A stretch of 64,000 nt of DNA from Symbiodinium natans (lineage: Eukaryota > Sar > Dinophyceae > Suessiales > Symbiodiniaceae). Shown piece by piece: positions 1 to 10,000 of the stretch. Under the pieces are notes generated by a model that worked only from the letters and a program-made list of their open reading frames with translations, made no database searches and was not told the origin of the DNA. Position 1 is the stretch's first letter. Every line of letters begins with the position of its first letter. The position numbers and the translations under genes are program-made. The DNA lies in assembly GCA_905221605.1 (NCBI GenBank), contig CAJNDS010002079.1, forward strand, positions 1,297,501 through 1,361,500. The letters run 5' to 3'.

Positions 1-76
1 CCTAAACCCTAAACCCTAAACCCTAAACCCTAAACCCTAAACCCTAAACCCTAAACCCTACTCCTTCAATCCCCAG

Positions 77-155
77 GCTGTGAACTTGGAAACCAATGAC
101 GGTTGGAGAGGACCGATGGGGGCCCCCATTGAGGAGCATTTCTGTCTATGAATTC
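77..155 (+). other. possible exon-like open stretch
   Basis: Non-repetitive patch between CCCTAAA arrays, preceded by cccag and open in one frame (VNLETNDGWRGPMGAPIEEH). No family recognised; it could equally be intergenic sequence. Confidence 0.2.
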
Positions 156-781
156 GTTAATTCCTATACCCTAAACCCTGTCCTGCAAGCCCTAAACCCT
201 CAAGCCTACCTACCCGAAACCCATGGTTTTTAATCCCATAGACCCTGAATGCCCCAGGCTCCTGCGTTAAGGAGTTGGGGGCTTAGGTGGCTACCCTGAA
301 CCATCTAAACCCTAAACCTCAAAACAAAGATCGTTCGTACACTAAGCTTTCGCGCCCGTGTTTTCTGGTTGAGGGTTTAGGCTTTTGGGTTTCAGGGTTT
401 GGGGATCGAAGGAGGAACATGGATGATGCATCTAGACTCATGATTGGCCTTTTCAGGGTCCTCCCACATCGTATAGTTGCAGTGTAGGTGTCGCAAGAGT
501 GCACTAGTTAAATCAACCCGCTTCGTCCTTGACCAGGCGTTACCTATGGGACGATGATGGCAGTGCAAAACCCAAACTATACCCAAAACTCCACACCGGA
601 AACGGTCTCAATTCCAAATTCTAAGCCCTGAGCCTAAACCCTAAACCCTAAACCCGAAACCCGAAACCCTAAACCCTAAACCCTAAACCCTAAACCCTAA
701 ACCCTAAACCCTAAACCCTAAACCCTAAACCCTAAACCCTAAACCCTAAACCCTAAACCCTAAACCCTAAACCCAAACCAG

Positions 782-863
782 CAAGCCCAAATGTGAGGAG
801 TGCTGGTTCGCGATGGCAGAATCGGTTTCCAATTCAAAGATTGCTTCGCGGATAGCAGCATGC
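782..863 (+). other. possible exon-like open stretch
   Basis: Non-repetitive patch following an AG, open in one frame (KCEECWFAMAESVSNSK) and flanked by telomere-like arrays, as the confirmed helicase exons are. No family recognised. Confidence 0.25.
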
Positions 864-2183
864 AGGAGGATCGCTTAAGCCTATAGAGTCAGAAAAAAAT
901 GGTCCGCGCGCCCTTCATGGGGTGGGGGTGAGGGGGGGTTTTCTTTACATTAGGTTTTCGGGCGAAACGCCAAGCCATCCACCCTTCGTTCGGCCCCTAC
1001 ATGTGGCAGATCTTCGGACCCCAAACCCCAAACCCCAAACCCTAAACCCCAAACCCCAAACCCTAAACCCTAAACCCTAAACCCTAAACCCTAAACCCTA
1101 AACCCTGAACCCTGAACCCTAAACCCTAGACCCTAGACCCTAGACCCTAAACCCTAAACCCTAAACCCGAAACAAACAACTCTAAACCGAGAAGGCCATC
1201 GGACACCAAAGGGCTGTTCCGCATACCTGTCTGGGAAGGGGTCATGGGCATCGAATGGCCCTAACTCTGTACCTGAGCAGAAAAGGGTTTAGCGTTTGGA
1301 TTTTTTAGGGTTCAGAGTTTAGGGTTTACCTGAAGACTCAAACGGACAGTCTTTAGGTAGGGTACGTAAGGCACGCTTTCCAGATCTTGGAGTTGGTCTT
1401 TGTTCTTGAAGGTTCAGAGTAAGGATTTAGGGTTTAGGGTTTAGGGTTTTGAAGGTTCAGAGTAAGGGTTTAGGGTGTAGGGTTTAGGGTTTAGGGTTTA
1501 GGGCTTCTGGTTTTTAAAGGAAAATTCCAGGCAGAAGTACGCGTTACCTTGCTGATAACGCTTCGCTTTTCCTACACCCATGAACCTTCCAGTTCTTGGC
1601 GGGACCAAATGAACATTGAGAGTAGTTATGGTTCCTATACCCTGATAGGGATTGTAGTAGGATTGGCTATATGACCCTAGACCCTAAACCCTAAACCCTA
1701 AACCCTAAACCCTAAACCCTAAACCCTAAACCCTAAACCGTACTTTGAACAGCTGCCAAGATTTTGGGAACTACTTAGGACTAGTGCACGTTACACGGAC
1801 GCTTATTAAAGATCAAGGTCAACAAAAGCATGTCTATGTCCGAAACCCTCAAGCCTGAGCCCTAAGCCTTAGCACGAAAACCAAAACCCTAGGCCCCAAA
1901 CTCGAGACCCCAAACCCCAACCCCTGAACCCTAAACCCTAAGCCTTAACCCTAAAACCTAAACCCTAAGCCCGGAACCACACACCCCAAGCCTCAAGCCC
2001 TAAAACTTAAACCCAAAGTCAACACCCGCAAACCTAAGCCCTAAGCCCTAAACCCGAAACCGCAAGCCCAAGCCCTAAACACTAAGCTTTAACCCTAAAC
2101 TTTTAACCCTAAGCCCTAAACCCGAAACTTCAAGTCCTAAATCCTAAGCCTTAACTCCCAAACCGAATTCCCGAAGCCCTACT

Positions 2184-2276
2184 TGGAGGCCCTTTTGATT
2201 TAGTAAGCAGGGTTAGTAAGAGTTAGTAAGGTAGGCTAGAGGGGATTACTTACGAGGAAAATAGAGCTTCCAAGCA
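2184..2276. mobile_element. inverted-repeat element, family C
   Basis: The left end resembles CTTGGAGGCCCTTTTGATT and the right end AGAGCTTCCAAG. The middle carries the gttagtaag motif shared with the copies at 26645, 28997, 29452, 33344 and 47515. Confidence 0.45.
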
Positions 2277-2357
2277 ACCCTAAACCCTAAAACCGAAAAA
2301 CAAATCAACCCTAAAGCCCTAAACCCTAAGCCTTGAACCAGCCTCCCCCAAGCCCAG

Positions 2358-2416
2358 GTCCTCGCATCTCCGTCATGTCTGAGAGCGAGAAAAAGAATGC
2401 AAAGATGTCGAAGAAG
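2358..2416 (+). CDS. candidate N-terminal exon
   Basis: Reads PRISVMSESEKKNAKMSKK between a cccAG acceptor and an AAG|GCAGG donor, the same GC-donor style as the confirmed exons downstream. The lysine- and glutamate-rich reading loosely recalls the charged segment upstream of the helicase core in ASCC3 proteins. The link to the downstream gene is inferred from position and strand only. Confidence 0.4.
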
Positions 2417-2671
2417 GCAGGTTTAAGGTTTAGGGTTTAGGGGCGTAGGGGTTTATTGCTTAGGGTTCGGGGTTTGGGGGTTTTGGTCGCCGTGCTTAAT
2501 GCATTCAATCTGAGAGTCAGGTCAGGTGTCATGATATTGGTTTGTTTTTTGTTGTGTCCGTGTGTTTTTTTTGTGTGGGTGCTCAAAGGACCTTTTTTTG
2601 GGCTCTTGGGCCCAAAGGCCTTCTTGCACAATGCTTCTGGGCTGTTTTCAAGGGATTCGTGCAAGGTTCGC

Positions 2672-2677
<6 letters not shown>

Positions 2678-2715
<38 letters not shown>

Positions 2716-2879
2716 GAGAGAGAGCGAGGGAGAGAGAGGGGGAAAGAGGGAGAGAGAGAGAACGAGAGAGCGAGATAGAGAGAGAGAGGAGAGAGAGCGG
2801 GAGAGAGAGAGAGAGAGAAGGGAGAGAGAAGGGGAAAGAGGGAGAGAGAGGGCGAGAGAGGGAGAGAGAGGGAGAGAGT
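2678..2879. repeat. GA-rich microsatellite
   Basis: About 200 bases of (AG)n interrupted by gggag. It yields artefactual Arg/Glu-rich reading frames on the + strand and Ser/Leu-rich frames on the - strand. Confidence 0.95.
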
Positions 2880-3009
2880 GCTGAGATTCACCCTAAACCC
2901 TACACCCCTAAATCCTTACTTAACTTGGCCCTAAACCCTAAACCCTAAACCCTAAACCCTAAACCCTAAACCCTAAACCCTACTCCCTAAACCCTAAACC
3001 CCCAGCCAG

Positions 3010-3060
3010 GCCGCCAGTCGCGAGAACCGCCCCAGCAGCGAGCCGTGGTCTCAGCTCCCG
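3010..3060 (+). CDS. candidate N-terminal exon
   Basis: GC-rich patch reading ASRENRPSSEPWSQLP after a ccAG acceptor, with a possible GC donor. It is flanked by telomere-like arrays. No family match beyond position in the series. Confidence 0.35.
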
Positions 3061-3525
3061 GCGCTTAGGGCACAAGGTTTGTAGAATTTGGGGGGGGCGG
3101 GATTTAGGGTTTAGGGTTTAGAGTTTAGGGTTTAGGGTTTGGGTTTGGGGTTTATGATCTAGGGTTTAGGTTTAGGGTTTAGGGTTAGGGCAAGGTTTTG
3201 GGTTTTAGGGTTTAGCCCTGAACCCTAAACCCTAAACCCTAAACCCTAAACCCTAAACCCTTAGGGTTTATGGCTTTCGGTTTTTTCAGGCGCCGTGTGA
3301 GGATCCCTCCTTGAGTCCCTTGGCTGTACTTGCCACAGGAACGCGCACTCCGCGGCCTTGCAGTACTGCTTGCATGTTTGCTTCTCGTTTATTGTTTAGG
3401 TTTAGTGTTTAGGGTTTAGGGTTCAGGGTTTAGGGTTTAGGGTTCAGGGTTTAGGGTTTAGGGTTTAGGGTTTAGGGTTTGGGGTTTGGGGTTTCGGGTT
3501 TAAGGTTTGGGATGGCGAATTTCAG

Positions 3526-3603
3526 GGCCTCTTCGAAAAGTTGGGCACTCCGGACTTCCTAAGCACGGCAACGCACACCTTAGTGCGGCACAAGTTGGGG
3601 AAG
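3526..3603 (+). CDS. candidate N-terminal exon (FEKLG...LVRHKLG)
   Basis: Exactly 26 codons between tttcAG and AAG|GTTGG. It reads GLFEKLGTPDFLSTA and continues to LVRHKLGK. This resembles the 'LFxxLGxxxFxxxxxLxxHR' segment found N-terminal to the helicase core in ASCC3 proteins, as I remember that family. Confidence 0.5.
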
Positions 3604-3659
3604 GTTGGTTAGGGTTTAGGGTTTGGGGTTTCGGTTTTAGGGTTTAGGGTTTCAGTTTT

Positions 3660-3733
3660 AGGGTTTAGGGTTTAGGGTTTAGGGTTTAGGGTTTAGGGTT
3701 TAGGGTTTAGGGTTTAGGGTTTAGGGTTTAGGG
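3660..3733. repeat. TTTAGGG array
   Basis: About ten uninterrupted TTTAGGG units. More follow at about 3880-3943, just before a poly-C tract. Confidence 0.95.
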
Positions 3734-4007
3734 TTCCTTGCGAGGCTTTAGGACTCAGGGCCTGCCCTAAGACCCTCAACTCCGGTTCAAGCTTCCGGCC
3801 GGCCCCATGGCTCTCTTCAAACCGTGCTGGACAGTGCTTAGGGTTTCGGGTCTAGGGTTCATGGTTTTAGGGTTTAGGGTTTTAGGGTTTAGGGTTTAGG
3901 GTTTAGGGTTTAGGGTTTAGGGTTTAGGGTTTAGGGTTTAGGGTCGGTATATCGACCCCCAACATTGGCAGGCTGTACGTTTCAGAAGCCCCTAAGCCCC
4001 CAAACTT

Positions 4008-4037
4008 CACCCCCCCCCCCCCCCCCCCCCCCCCCCC
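4008..4037. repeat. poly-C tract
   Basis: About 29 consecutive C residues. Similar tracts recur throughout the window, for example at 14824, 41350, 50408 and 51741. Confidence 0.95.
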
Positions 4038-4149
4038 GCCAAAACAAAAAAGAGTATCTTCCTTTTAAGGGTACTATGAGGATTAGTTGTTAGGCTCGGG
4101 GTTTAGGGTTTCGAGGGTATCTCGAGGCAACTTGTTAAAATCATGCCAG

Positions 4150-4202
4150 GTTGCTGGCGTCACTGAGTACAGATCCCGACGAGCTTGATGTAGCTGAGAC
4201 CG
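4150..4202 (+). CDS. candidate N-terminal exon
   Basis: Reads LLASLSTDPDELDVAET after a ccAG acceptor and ends before a GC donor. An acidic, exon-like island in repeat DNA; family not proven. Confidence 0.4.
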
Positions 4203-5040
4203 GCATTTAGTGCGTTGAAGTGAATACCGGCATCCATCTTTCAGGGTTCAGGGAGTCTTCTAGTCGGTTTTCCTAACCCCTAGTTACAGCTGAATATGGC
4301 CTTAAACAAGCCTTACATGACTAGGCCTTTGGAGCCCAAAAGCCCTAAACCAAGAGTCCTTGGAGCCTTAAGGCTCGAGGGTTTCAGGATTTAGGGTTTT
4401 AGTGGTTTAGTGAGTTTTTCGGTGTCATGGAACTGTCCCAAACCCAACGGACGCACAAGAAGTTGACAGAAGAGAGCCCTAAAATTTGGGTCATCCAAAA
4501 CTAGAAGGGAAAATGCTCCATCTCCTGCCTAAGCCAAGGCCACCCTAAACCCTAGACACTTTCCAAGCAGCCTATACCCTCAACTTTGCCCTAAACTGCC
4601 TGAACCCCCCACGTCCCCTGAACCCGAAACTAGAACCTCAACCTTAAACTCTAAACCGTCTAAACCCTAAACCCTAAACCCTGAAACCCTAAACCCTGAA
4701 ACCCTGAAACCCTAAACCCTAAACCCCAACACCGACGTGCTGGCCTTTCGGGTTCTTCGTTGAAGACTCATGGGAAGTGTTGCGTTTGGTGTGAGAGTTT
4801 GCAGTTCAGGGTCTCCATGGTATTTTGCGGAGGTTCACGGGAAGTTATATGGGTGGCTGTCAAAATGATGGTCCCTTTTGGATCCCTATTATCATACGGC
4901 TATTATAATTGCGACAACCACCCATATGTAGGGTAGGTCTGGCTTAGCAATGCAAGTTGAACGTGCTGACGGCGATTGCTCCCTGAAGCGAGCCTAAACC
5001 CCAAACGCTGAAACTCCTGCCTAGTGGTCTCCAAAGGCAG

Positions 5041-5102
5041 AGCTGGAGATAAAGAAGCCTCTGGTGACGCCGAAGCCTGCAAGCACCTTGGAGACAACGA
5101 AG
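5041..5102 (+). CDS. candidate N-terminal exon
   Basis: Reads LEIKKPLVTPKPASTLETT after a ggcAG acceptor. Lysine- and proline-rich linker-like reading. A TTTAGGG array begins immediately downstream. Confidence 0.4.
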
Positions 5103-5117
5103 TTTGGGGGGTTTGGT

Positions 5118-5219
5118 TTGGGGTTTAGGGTTTAGGGTTTAGGGTTTAGGGTTTAGCGTTTAGGGTTTAGGGTTTAGGGTTTATTTAGGGTTTAGGGTTT
5201 AGGGTTTAGGGTTTAGGGT
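5118..5219. repeat. TTTAGGG array
   Basis: About 14 TTTAGGG units with one partial unit, lying in a presumed intron. Confidence 0.95.
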
Positions 5220-5230
5220 GTAAGGTTCAG

Positions 5231-5271
5231 GCGAGTTCCGCTTTTCCATTGGAAGCAGACCTAAGACGCAA
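5231..5271 (+). CDS. candidate N-terminal exon
   Basis: Open patch reading SSAFPLEADLRR after ttcAG, with a GC donor possible. Short, so only weak support. Confidence 0.3.
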
Positions 5272-5324
5272 GCTCGAAAAAAGCTCTGAGCCGTAAAATT
5301 TCAAACCCCTAACCCCCGGGTTAA

Positions 5325-5480
5325 ACCCCCTAAACCCCAGACCCCCTAAACACCCTAAAGCCCCCTAAACCCCCTAAGCCCCCCAAACCCCCCAAGCCCC
5401 CTAAGCCCCCTAAGCCCCCGTAAGCCCCCTAAGCCCCCTAATGGCCCCCTAAGCCCCCTGATAGCCCCCGAAGCCCGTAA
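5325..5480. repeat. degenerate CCCCCTAAG-type repeat
   Basis: Tandem cccctaag/cccctaaac units, a variant of the heptamer expanded by C residues. Confidence 0.85.
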
Positions 5481-5694
5481 CCCTAAGACTTCTCTGTCGA
5501 GGCTTGGTAGGGTTAAGGGTTTCACACTTTGGGTTTGAGGATTTCAAGGTTTGGGGCTCAGGGTCTTAGAGTTTAGGGTTGCAGGTTTTGAAATCTGGGG
5601 CTTCCATTCCTAAACCCTAAACCCTAAACCCTAAACCCTAAACCCCAAACCCTAAACCCTAAACCCTAAACCCGAAAAGTCCCAAAACGCTCAG

Positions 5695-5778
5695 GCGAGA
5701 AGAACAAGAACATCCATCAGTCGAACCTGTCCGGCATGGGCCCTGTGCTCAGATTTCTCCGCCCTGCCGAAAGAAGGG
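5695..5778 (+). CDS. candidate N-terminal exon
   Basis: Reads NIHQSNLSGMGPVLRFL after tcAG and ends near a GT donor. One of the longer unique islands in this part. Confidence 0.45.
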
Positions 5779-6145
5779 GTTTGGGGTTTAGGGTTTAGGG
5801 TTTAGGGTTTGGGGTTTGGGTTTCGGGTTTAGGGTTTAGGGTCTAGGGTTTAGGGTTTAGGGTTCAGGGTTCAGGGTTCAGGGTTTAGGGTTCAGGGTTC
5901 AGGGTTTAGGGTTTAGGCCCCTAAACTCTGAACCTTTAACCCTAAACTCTAAACCCGAACAGTTTTGGGGTGTTCCCCTCAACCCTAGACTCTAAACCCT
6001 AAACACTAGACTTTTTTGAAATTTAGTTTTGGGGTGCTCCCCTCAACCCTAAACTTTAAACCCTAAACTCTAAACTCGAAACCTCAAACCCTAAACCCTA
6101 AACCCTAAACCCTAAACCTTTTTTTTCAATTTGAAGGGTTCACAG

Positions 6146-6213
6146 CTTCGCTTCTTGAAGGGTCTCCTGCTGAGCTCGACGGCATGCGAAGCTCCAAAAC
6201 GCAGACCCTCGGG
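6146..6213 (+). CDS. candidate N-terminal exon
   Basis: Reads SLLEGSPAELDGMRSSKTQ after cacAG and ends at GGG|GTATTC. A second frame is also open, so the phase is uncertain. Confidence 0.4.
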
Positions 6214-6849
6214 GTATTCCTGAACCTTTAGGGTTTGGGGTTCAGGGTTTAGGGTTTTGATGTTTCAAACCCGTTTAAGGACGGTGAGTATAAGGGGGCA
6301 ACATCCCAAGTGACAATCCTAAGCCCTAAAGTTTCAAACCCCAAGAAGAAGAATCGCAGTTCTAGCGTTTAGACTGGTTTGGTTTTGGCGGGTCTACATA
6401 AGTTGGGCTTCTTCTTTTGTTCCGGGGGGGGGGGGGGGGAAGGGTGATTCGTGAAGCTCGCTCACGCCTACTTGCTTGTGGGTTCATTCCAAACCCTAAA
6501 CCCTCTAAACCGTCCGACCTATACCCCGAAACCCGAAACCTAAGCCGCCCCTAATTTACTAAACGCTAAATCGACCGTGTGGTCACATCGGTCGTGGCGT
6601 CAGGCTGCTTCAAAGCAACTTCCCAACAGAGAGAGAAGGGTTTAGGGTTTAGGGTTTAGGGTTTAGGGTTGTTGGGGATTTGGGGTTTAGGGTCCTCTAA
6701 AGCTCTATTAGGGTTTAGGACTCAGGGTTCAGAGTTTAGGCTTCAGTGTTTAGGGTTGGGGGTTATTTATACAAACCCAAAACCCGAAACCCTAAAATAT
6801 CCTTCCCTTAGGGGTTACAGGGGCACCCTAAACCCTACCCTGGACCCTG

Positions 6850-7004
6850 GACCCTGAACCCTCAACCCTGAACCCTGAACCCTAAACCCTAAACCCTAAA
6901 CCCTAAACCCTAAACTCCAAACCCTAAACCCTAAACCCTAAACCCTAAACCCTAAACCCTAAACCCTAAACCCTAAACCCTAAACCCTAAACCCTAAACC
7001 CTAC
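6850..7004. repeat. CCCTAAA array
   Basis: About 150 bases of CCCTAAA with a few CCCTGAA variants, ending 20 bases before the first confidently placed helicase exon. Confidence 0.95.
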
Positions 7005-7023
7005 CTATCTCGCTCACTTCCAG

Positions 7024-7071
7024 GTCTTCGCTTGGTACTCCCCGAGGGCACCGAGCGGAAGCACTTCAAAG
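7024..7071 (+). CDS. ASCC3: ASCC3-like exon: LPEGT linker
   Basis: Reads LVLPEGTERKHFK after ttccAG. It ends at AAAG|GCCTG (GC donor) and joins in phase to GYERVDVPA in the next exon. The 'LPxGTxRxxxKGYEEVxVPA' string is typical just before the first helicase core of ASCC3. Confidence 0.8.
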
Positions 7072-10000
7072 GCCTGATGTCTGGGACAGGGTCCCCCAAC
7101 CCTGAACCCTAAACCCTAAACCCTAAACCCTAAACCCTAAACCCTAACCCCCCTCCCCCCCCCCAAAGAAGAAAAAAAAACTAAACCCTAAACCCTAACC
7201 CAGGGTTTATGGATTTCGATACGGGGTGCTGCGAGATGAAAGCATCTTTCTTAGTCGTAGAACATGAATCTGGGTCCCTCCATGTCTCTGTAAGCCCTTT
7301 CCCGGAAGCCAACGCTGAAAGCTCTAACCCTAAACCCTAAACTAAACCCTAGACCCTAAACCCTAAACCCCAAACCCTAAACCCTAAACCCTAAACCCTA
7401 AACCCTAAACCCTAAACCCTAAACCCTAAACCCTAAGCCCTACCTAGGGTTGAAGCCCGGTAGGCAGGCCCCGGATGAATCCTCAAGCCAGTGCCATGGG
7501 GCCTAAACCCTAAACCCTAAACCCTAAACCCTAAAACCTAAACCTAAACCTAAGCCCGACCAGGATACGAGCGCGTTGATGTGCCAGCGGCCCGTGGCCC
7601 AGCTTTCAGGGTTGAGGGTTTAGGGTTGAGGGTTGAGGGTTAGGGTTTAGGGTTTAGGGTCTGGGATTTTAGGATTTAGGGTTCAGGGTTTAGGTCTGGG
7701 GTTTTAGTGTTTATCCAAATATCGCTATGTACCTACACCCTGCGAGCCCAACTTGTCGGAGAGGGGCTAAGTCATAAGTGCTTTGGCAAATCCCCAAAAA
7801 GAACCAGAGAGAACCCGACGGTTCATTGGGATACTTCCCTTTTGCAGAGGCTAGACGGTCAGTTCTCACAGTAACGGTCCTGTCCAGGGTGCCCCTGGTA
7901 GCGCGGTCGTGCTGTGATAGGGGCCCGAGGAGGACCCTACCTCAAAGATCCTAGGTTCATGTAGCTGTACCTGGACTTGTAGGCAGGGAAGGGACCGTTA
8001 TGACTCTGACCCATAAACCCTAAACCCCCAAACACTAAACCCTGACATGGACCTGCATACACCTACTCATGTATCTTCGAATGACCTAAACCCCGAACCC
8101 ACAACCCTAAGACCCCAAACCTGAGCCCCGCAATCCCCTGAATCCCCAGAACCCCTGAACCGAAGTCCACGAAGCCCTAAGACCGTATATCCAAATAACG
8201 CAAACCCTGAAGCCCGCCAAGCCCAGATATTTCCGAACACGCCCCCGCCCCCGCCCCTCCGCACACCCTACACTTGTCCTAGAGTAATTGGCCTTGATCC
8301 TTAACAAACGGTATATTTCCCCAATAATTCAGGTACATTTTGCCAATTTAGCTCTAAACCCCTAAAGCCCCACACCCAATTGGATTCACAGGCACCTCCG
8401 TTTGACCCCGACGTGGCGAAAGTGAACTACATCCAGATCAAGGACCTCTGGTAGTTGTTGGTTGGGGCTAGGGTTTAGGGTTTAGGAGTTTGAGATTGTG
8501 GGGCTAGGGTTTAGCAGTTTGAGGTTTAGGGTTCGAGGGTTCTGGGCTTAGGGCTTTTGAGTTTAGGTTTCGGGAGAGAACCCGTGGTTTGGCAGGGTTT
8601 CAAACTCTTCTTAGGGCTTGTGAGGGTTTTGGGGGTTAAGGCCAAACCCTAAACTTAAAACCCTACTAACTACCGACAAGGGGCTTACTAAAACCCAAGC
8701 CTAAATCCCAGAGACAAAACTCTGAACCCAAGATAGAGGTACCTCATGTATACGCCCGAAGTGTCGTATGCACGCTGTCCAACTAGCAGTCCCAATGAGT
8801 TGCCTGAATTTTGGGACCCAACCCCACTAAACCCTAAACCCGAAACCCCATGCAGCCCTAACCCCTAAACCCTATAAACCCGATAAACCTTATAAACCCC
8901 ATAAACCCTATAAACCCTATAAACCCAAAAACCCTAAAACCCTCTAAACCCTAAACCCGATAAGCCCTAAACCCTATAAACCCTAAGCCCTAAACCCTAA
9001 ACCCTAAACTGTTCCATGTTGCTGCTCCTGCTGTGTCCCAGAACCCCTGAAAGAAGTTCGGGGAGTCCCCAAGTGTGCGACTCGCCTGCTACCAGCTCTC
9101 AGCCTGCCCCTAGATACCCCAAAGCACCAAGTTCTAAGCCCCTAAACCCCGAAACCCCGTAGCCCTAACCCTAAACCCTAAACCCTAAACCCTAAACCCT
9201 AAACCCTAAACCCTAAACCCTAAACCCTAAACCCTAAACCCTAAACCCTACTAACTACCGACAAGGGGCTTACTAAAACCCAAGCCCTAAATCCCAGAGA
9301 CAAAACTCTGAACACAAGATAGAGGTACCTCATTTATACGCCCGAAGTGTCGTATGCACGCTGTCCAACTAGCAGTCCCAATGAGTTGCCTGAAATTTGG
9401 GACCCAACCCCACTAAACCCTAAACCCGAAACCCCATGCAGCCCTAACCCCTAAACCCTATAAACCCGATAAACCCTATAAACCCCATAAACCCTATAAA
9501 CCCTATAAACCCAAAAACCCTAAAACCCTCTAAACCCTAAACCCGATAAGCCCTAAACCCTATAAACCCTCAGCCCTAAACCCTAAACCCTAAACCCTAA
9601 ACCCTAAACCCTAAACTGTTCCATGTTTCAGCTCCTGCTGTGTCCCAGAACCCCTGAAAGAAGTTCGGGGAGTCCCCAAGTGTGCGACTCGCCTGCTACC
9701 AGCTCTCAGCCTGCCCCTGGATACCCCAAAGCACCAAGTTCTAAGCCCCTAAACCCCGAAACCCCGTAGCCCTAAACCCTAAACCCTAAACCCTAAACCC
9801 TAAACCCTAAACCCTAAACCCTAAACCCTAAACCCTAAACCCTAAACCCTAAACCCTAAACCCTAAACCCTAAACCCTAAACCCTAAACCCTACATGACC
9901 TGGCGCAGTAAGCCCTAAACCCCAAGCCCGAAGCCCTAAAGCCTAGACTAAACCCTATCCAGCTCTGGCCTTCTAAGCTCTGCAAAGTTGAGGGTGCATC

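Larger units (their letters stand above)
1..2357. repeat. left-end telomere-like repeat region
   Basis: The window opens with eight CCCTAAA units (1-60). Further CCCTAAA arrays lie at about 637-774, 1021-1170 and 1676-1739, and TTTAGGG arrays at about 1430-1503. Between them is degenerate heptamer text (cctaagc, cccgaaa) and short unique patches. The C-rich strand at the left edge is the orientation of a true left chromosome end. Identical arrays occur throughout the window in both directions, so this alone does not prove a telomere. Confidence 0.7.

Noticed and set aside
2456-2948. Arg/Glu-rich open frames of 100-140 codons
   Set aside because: They are translations of the (AG)n microsatellite and would exist in any frame.
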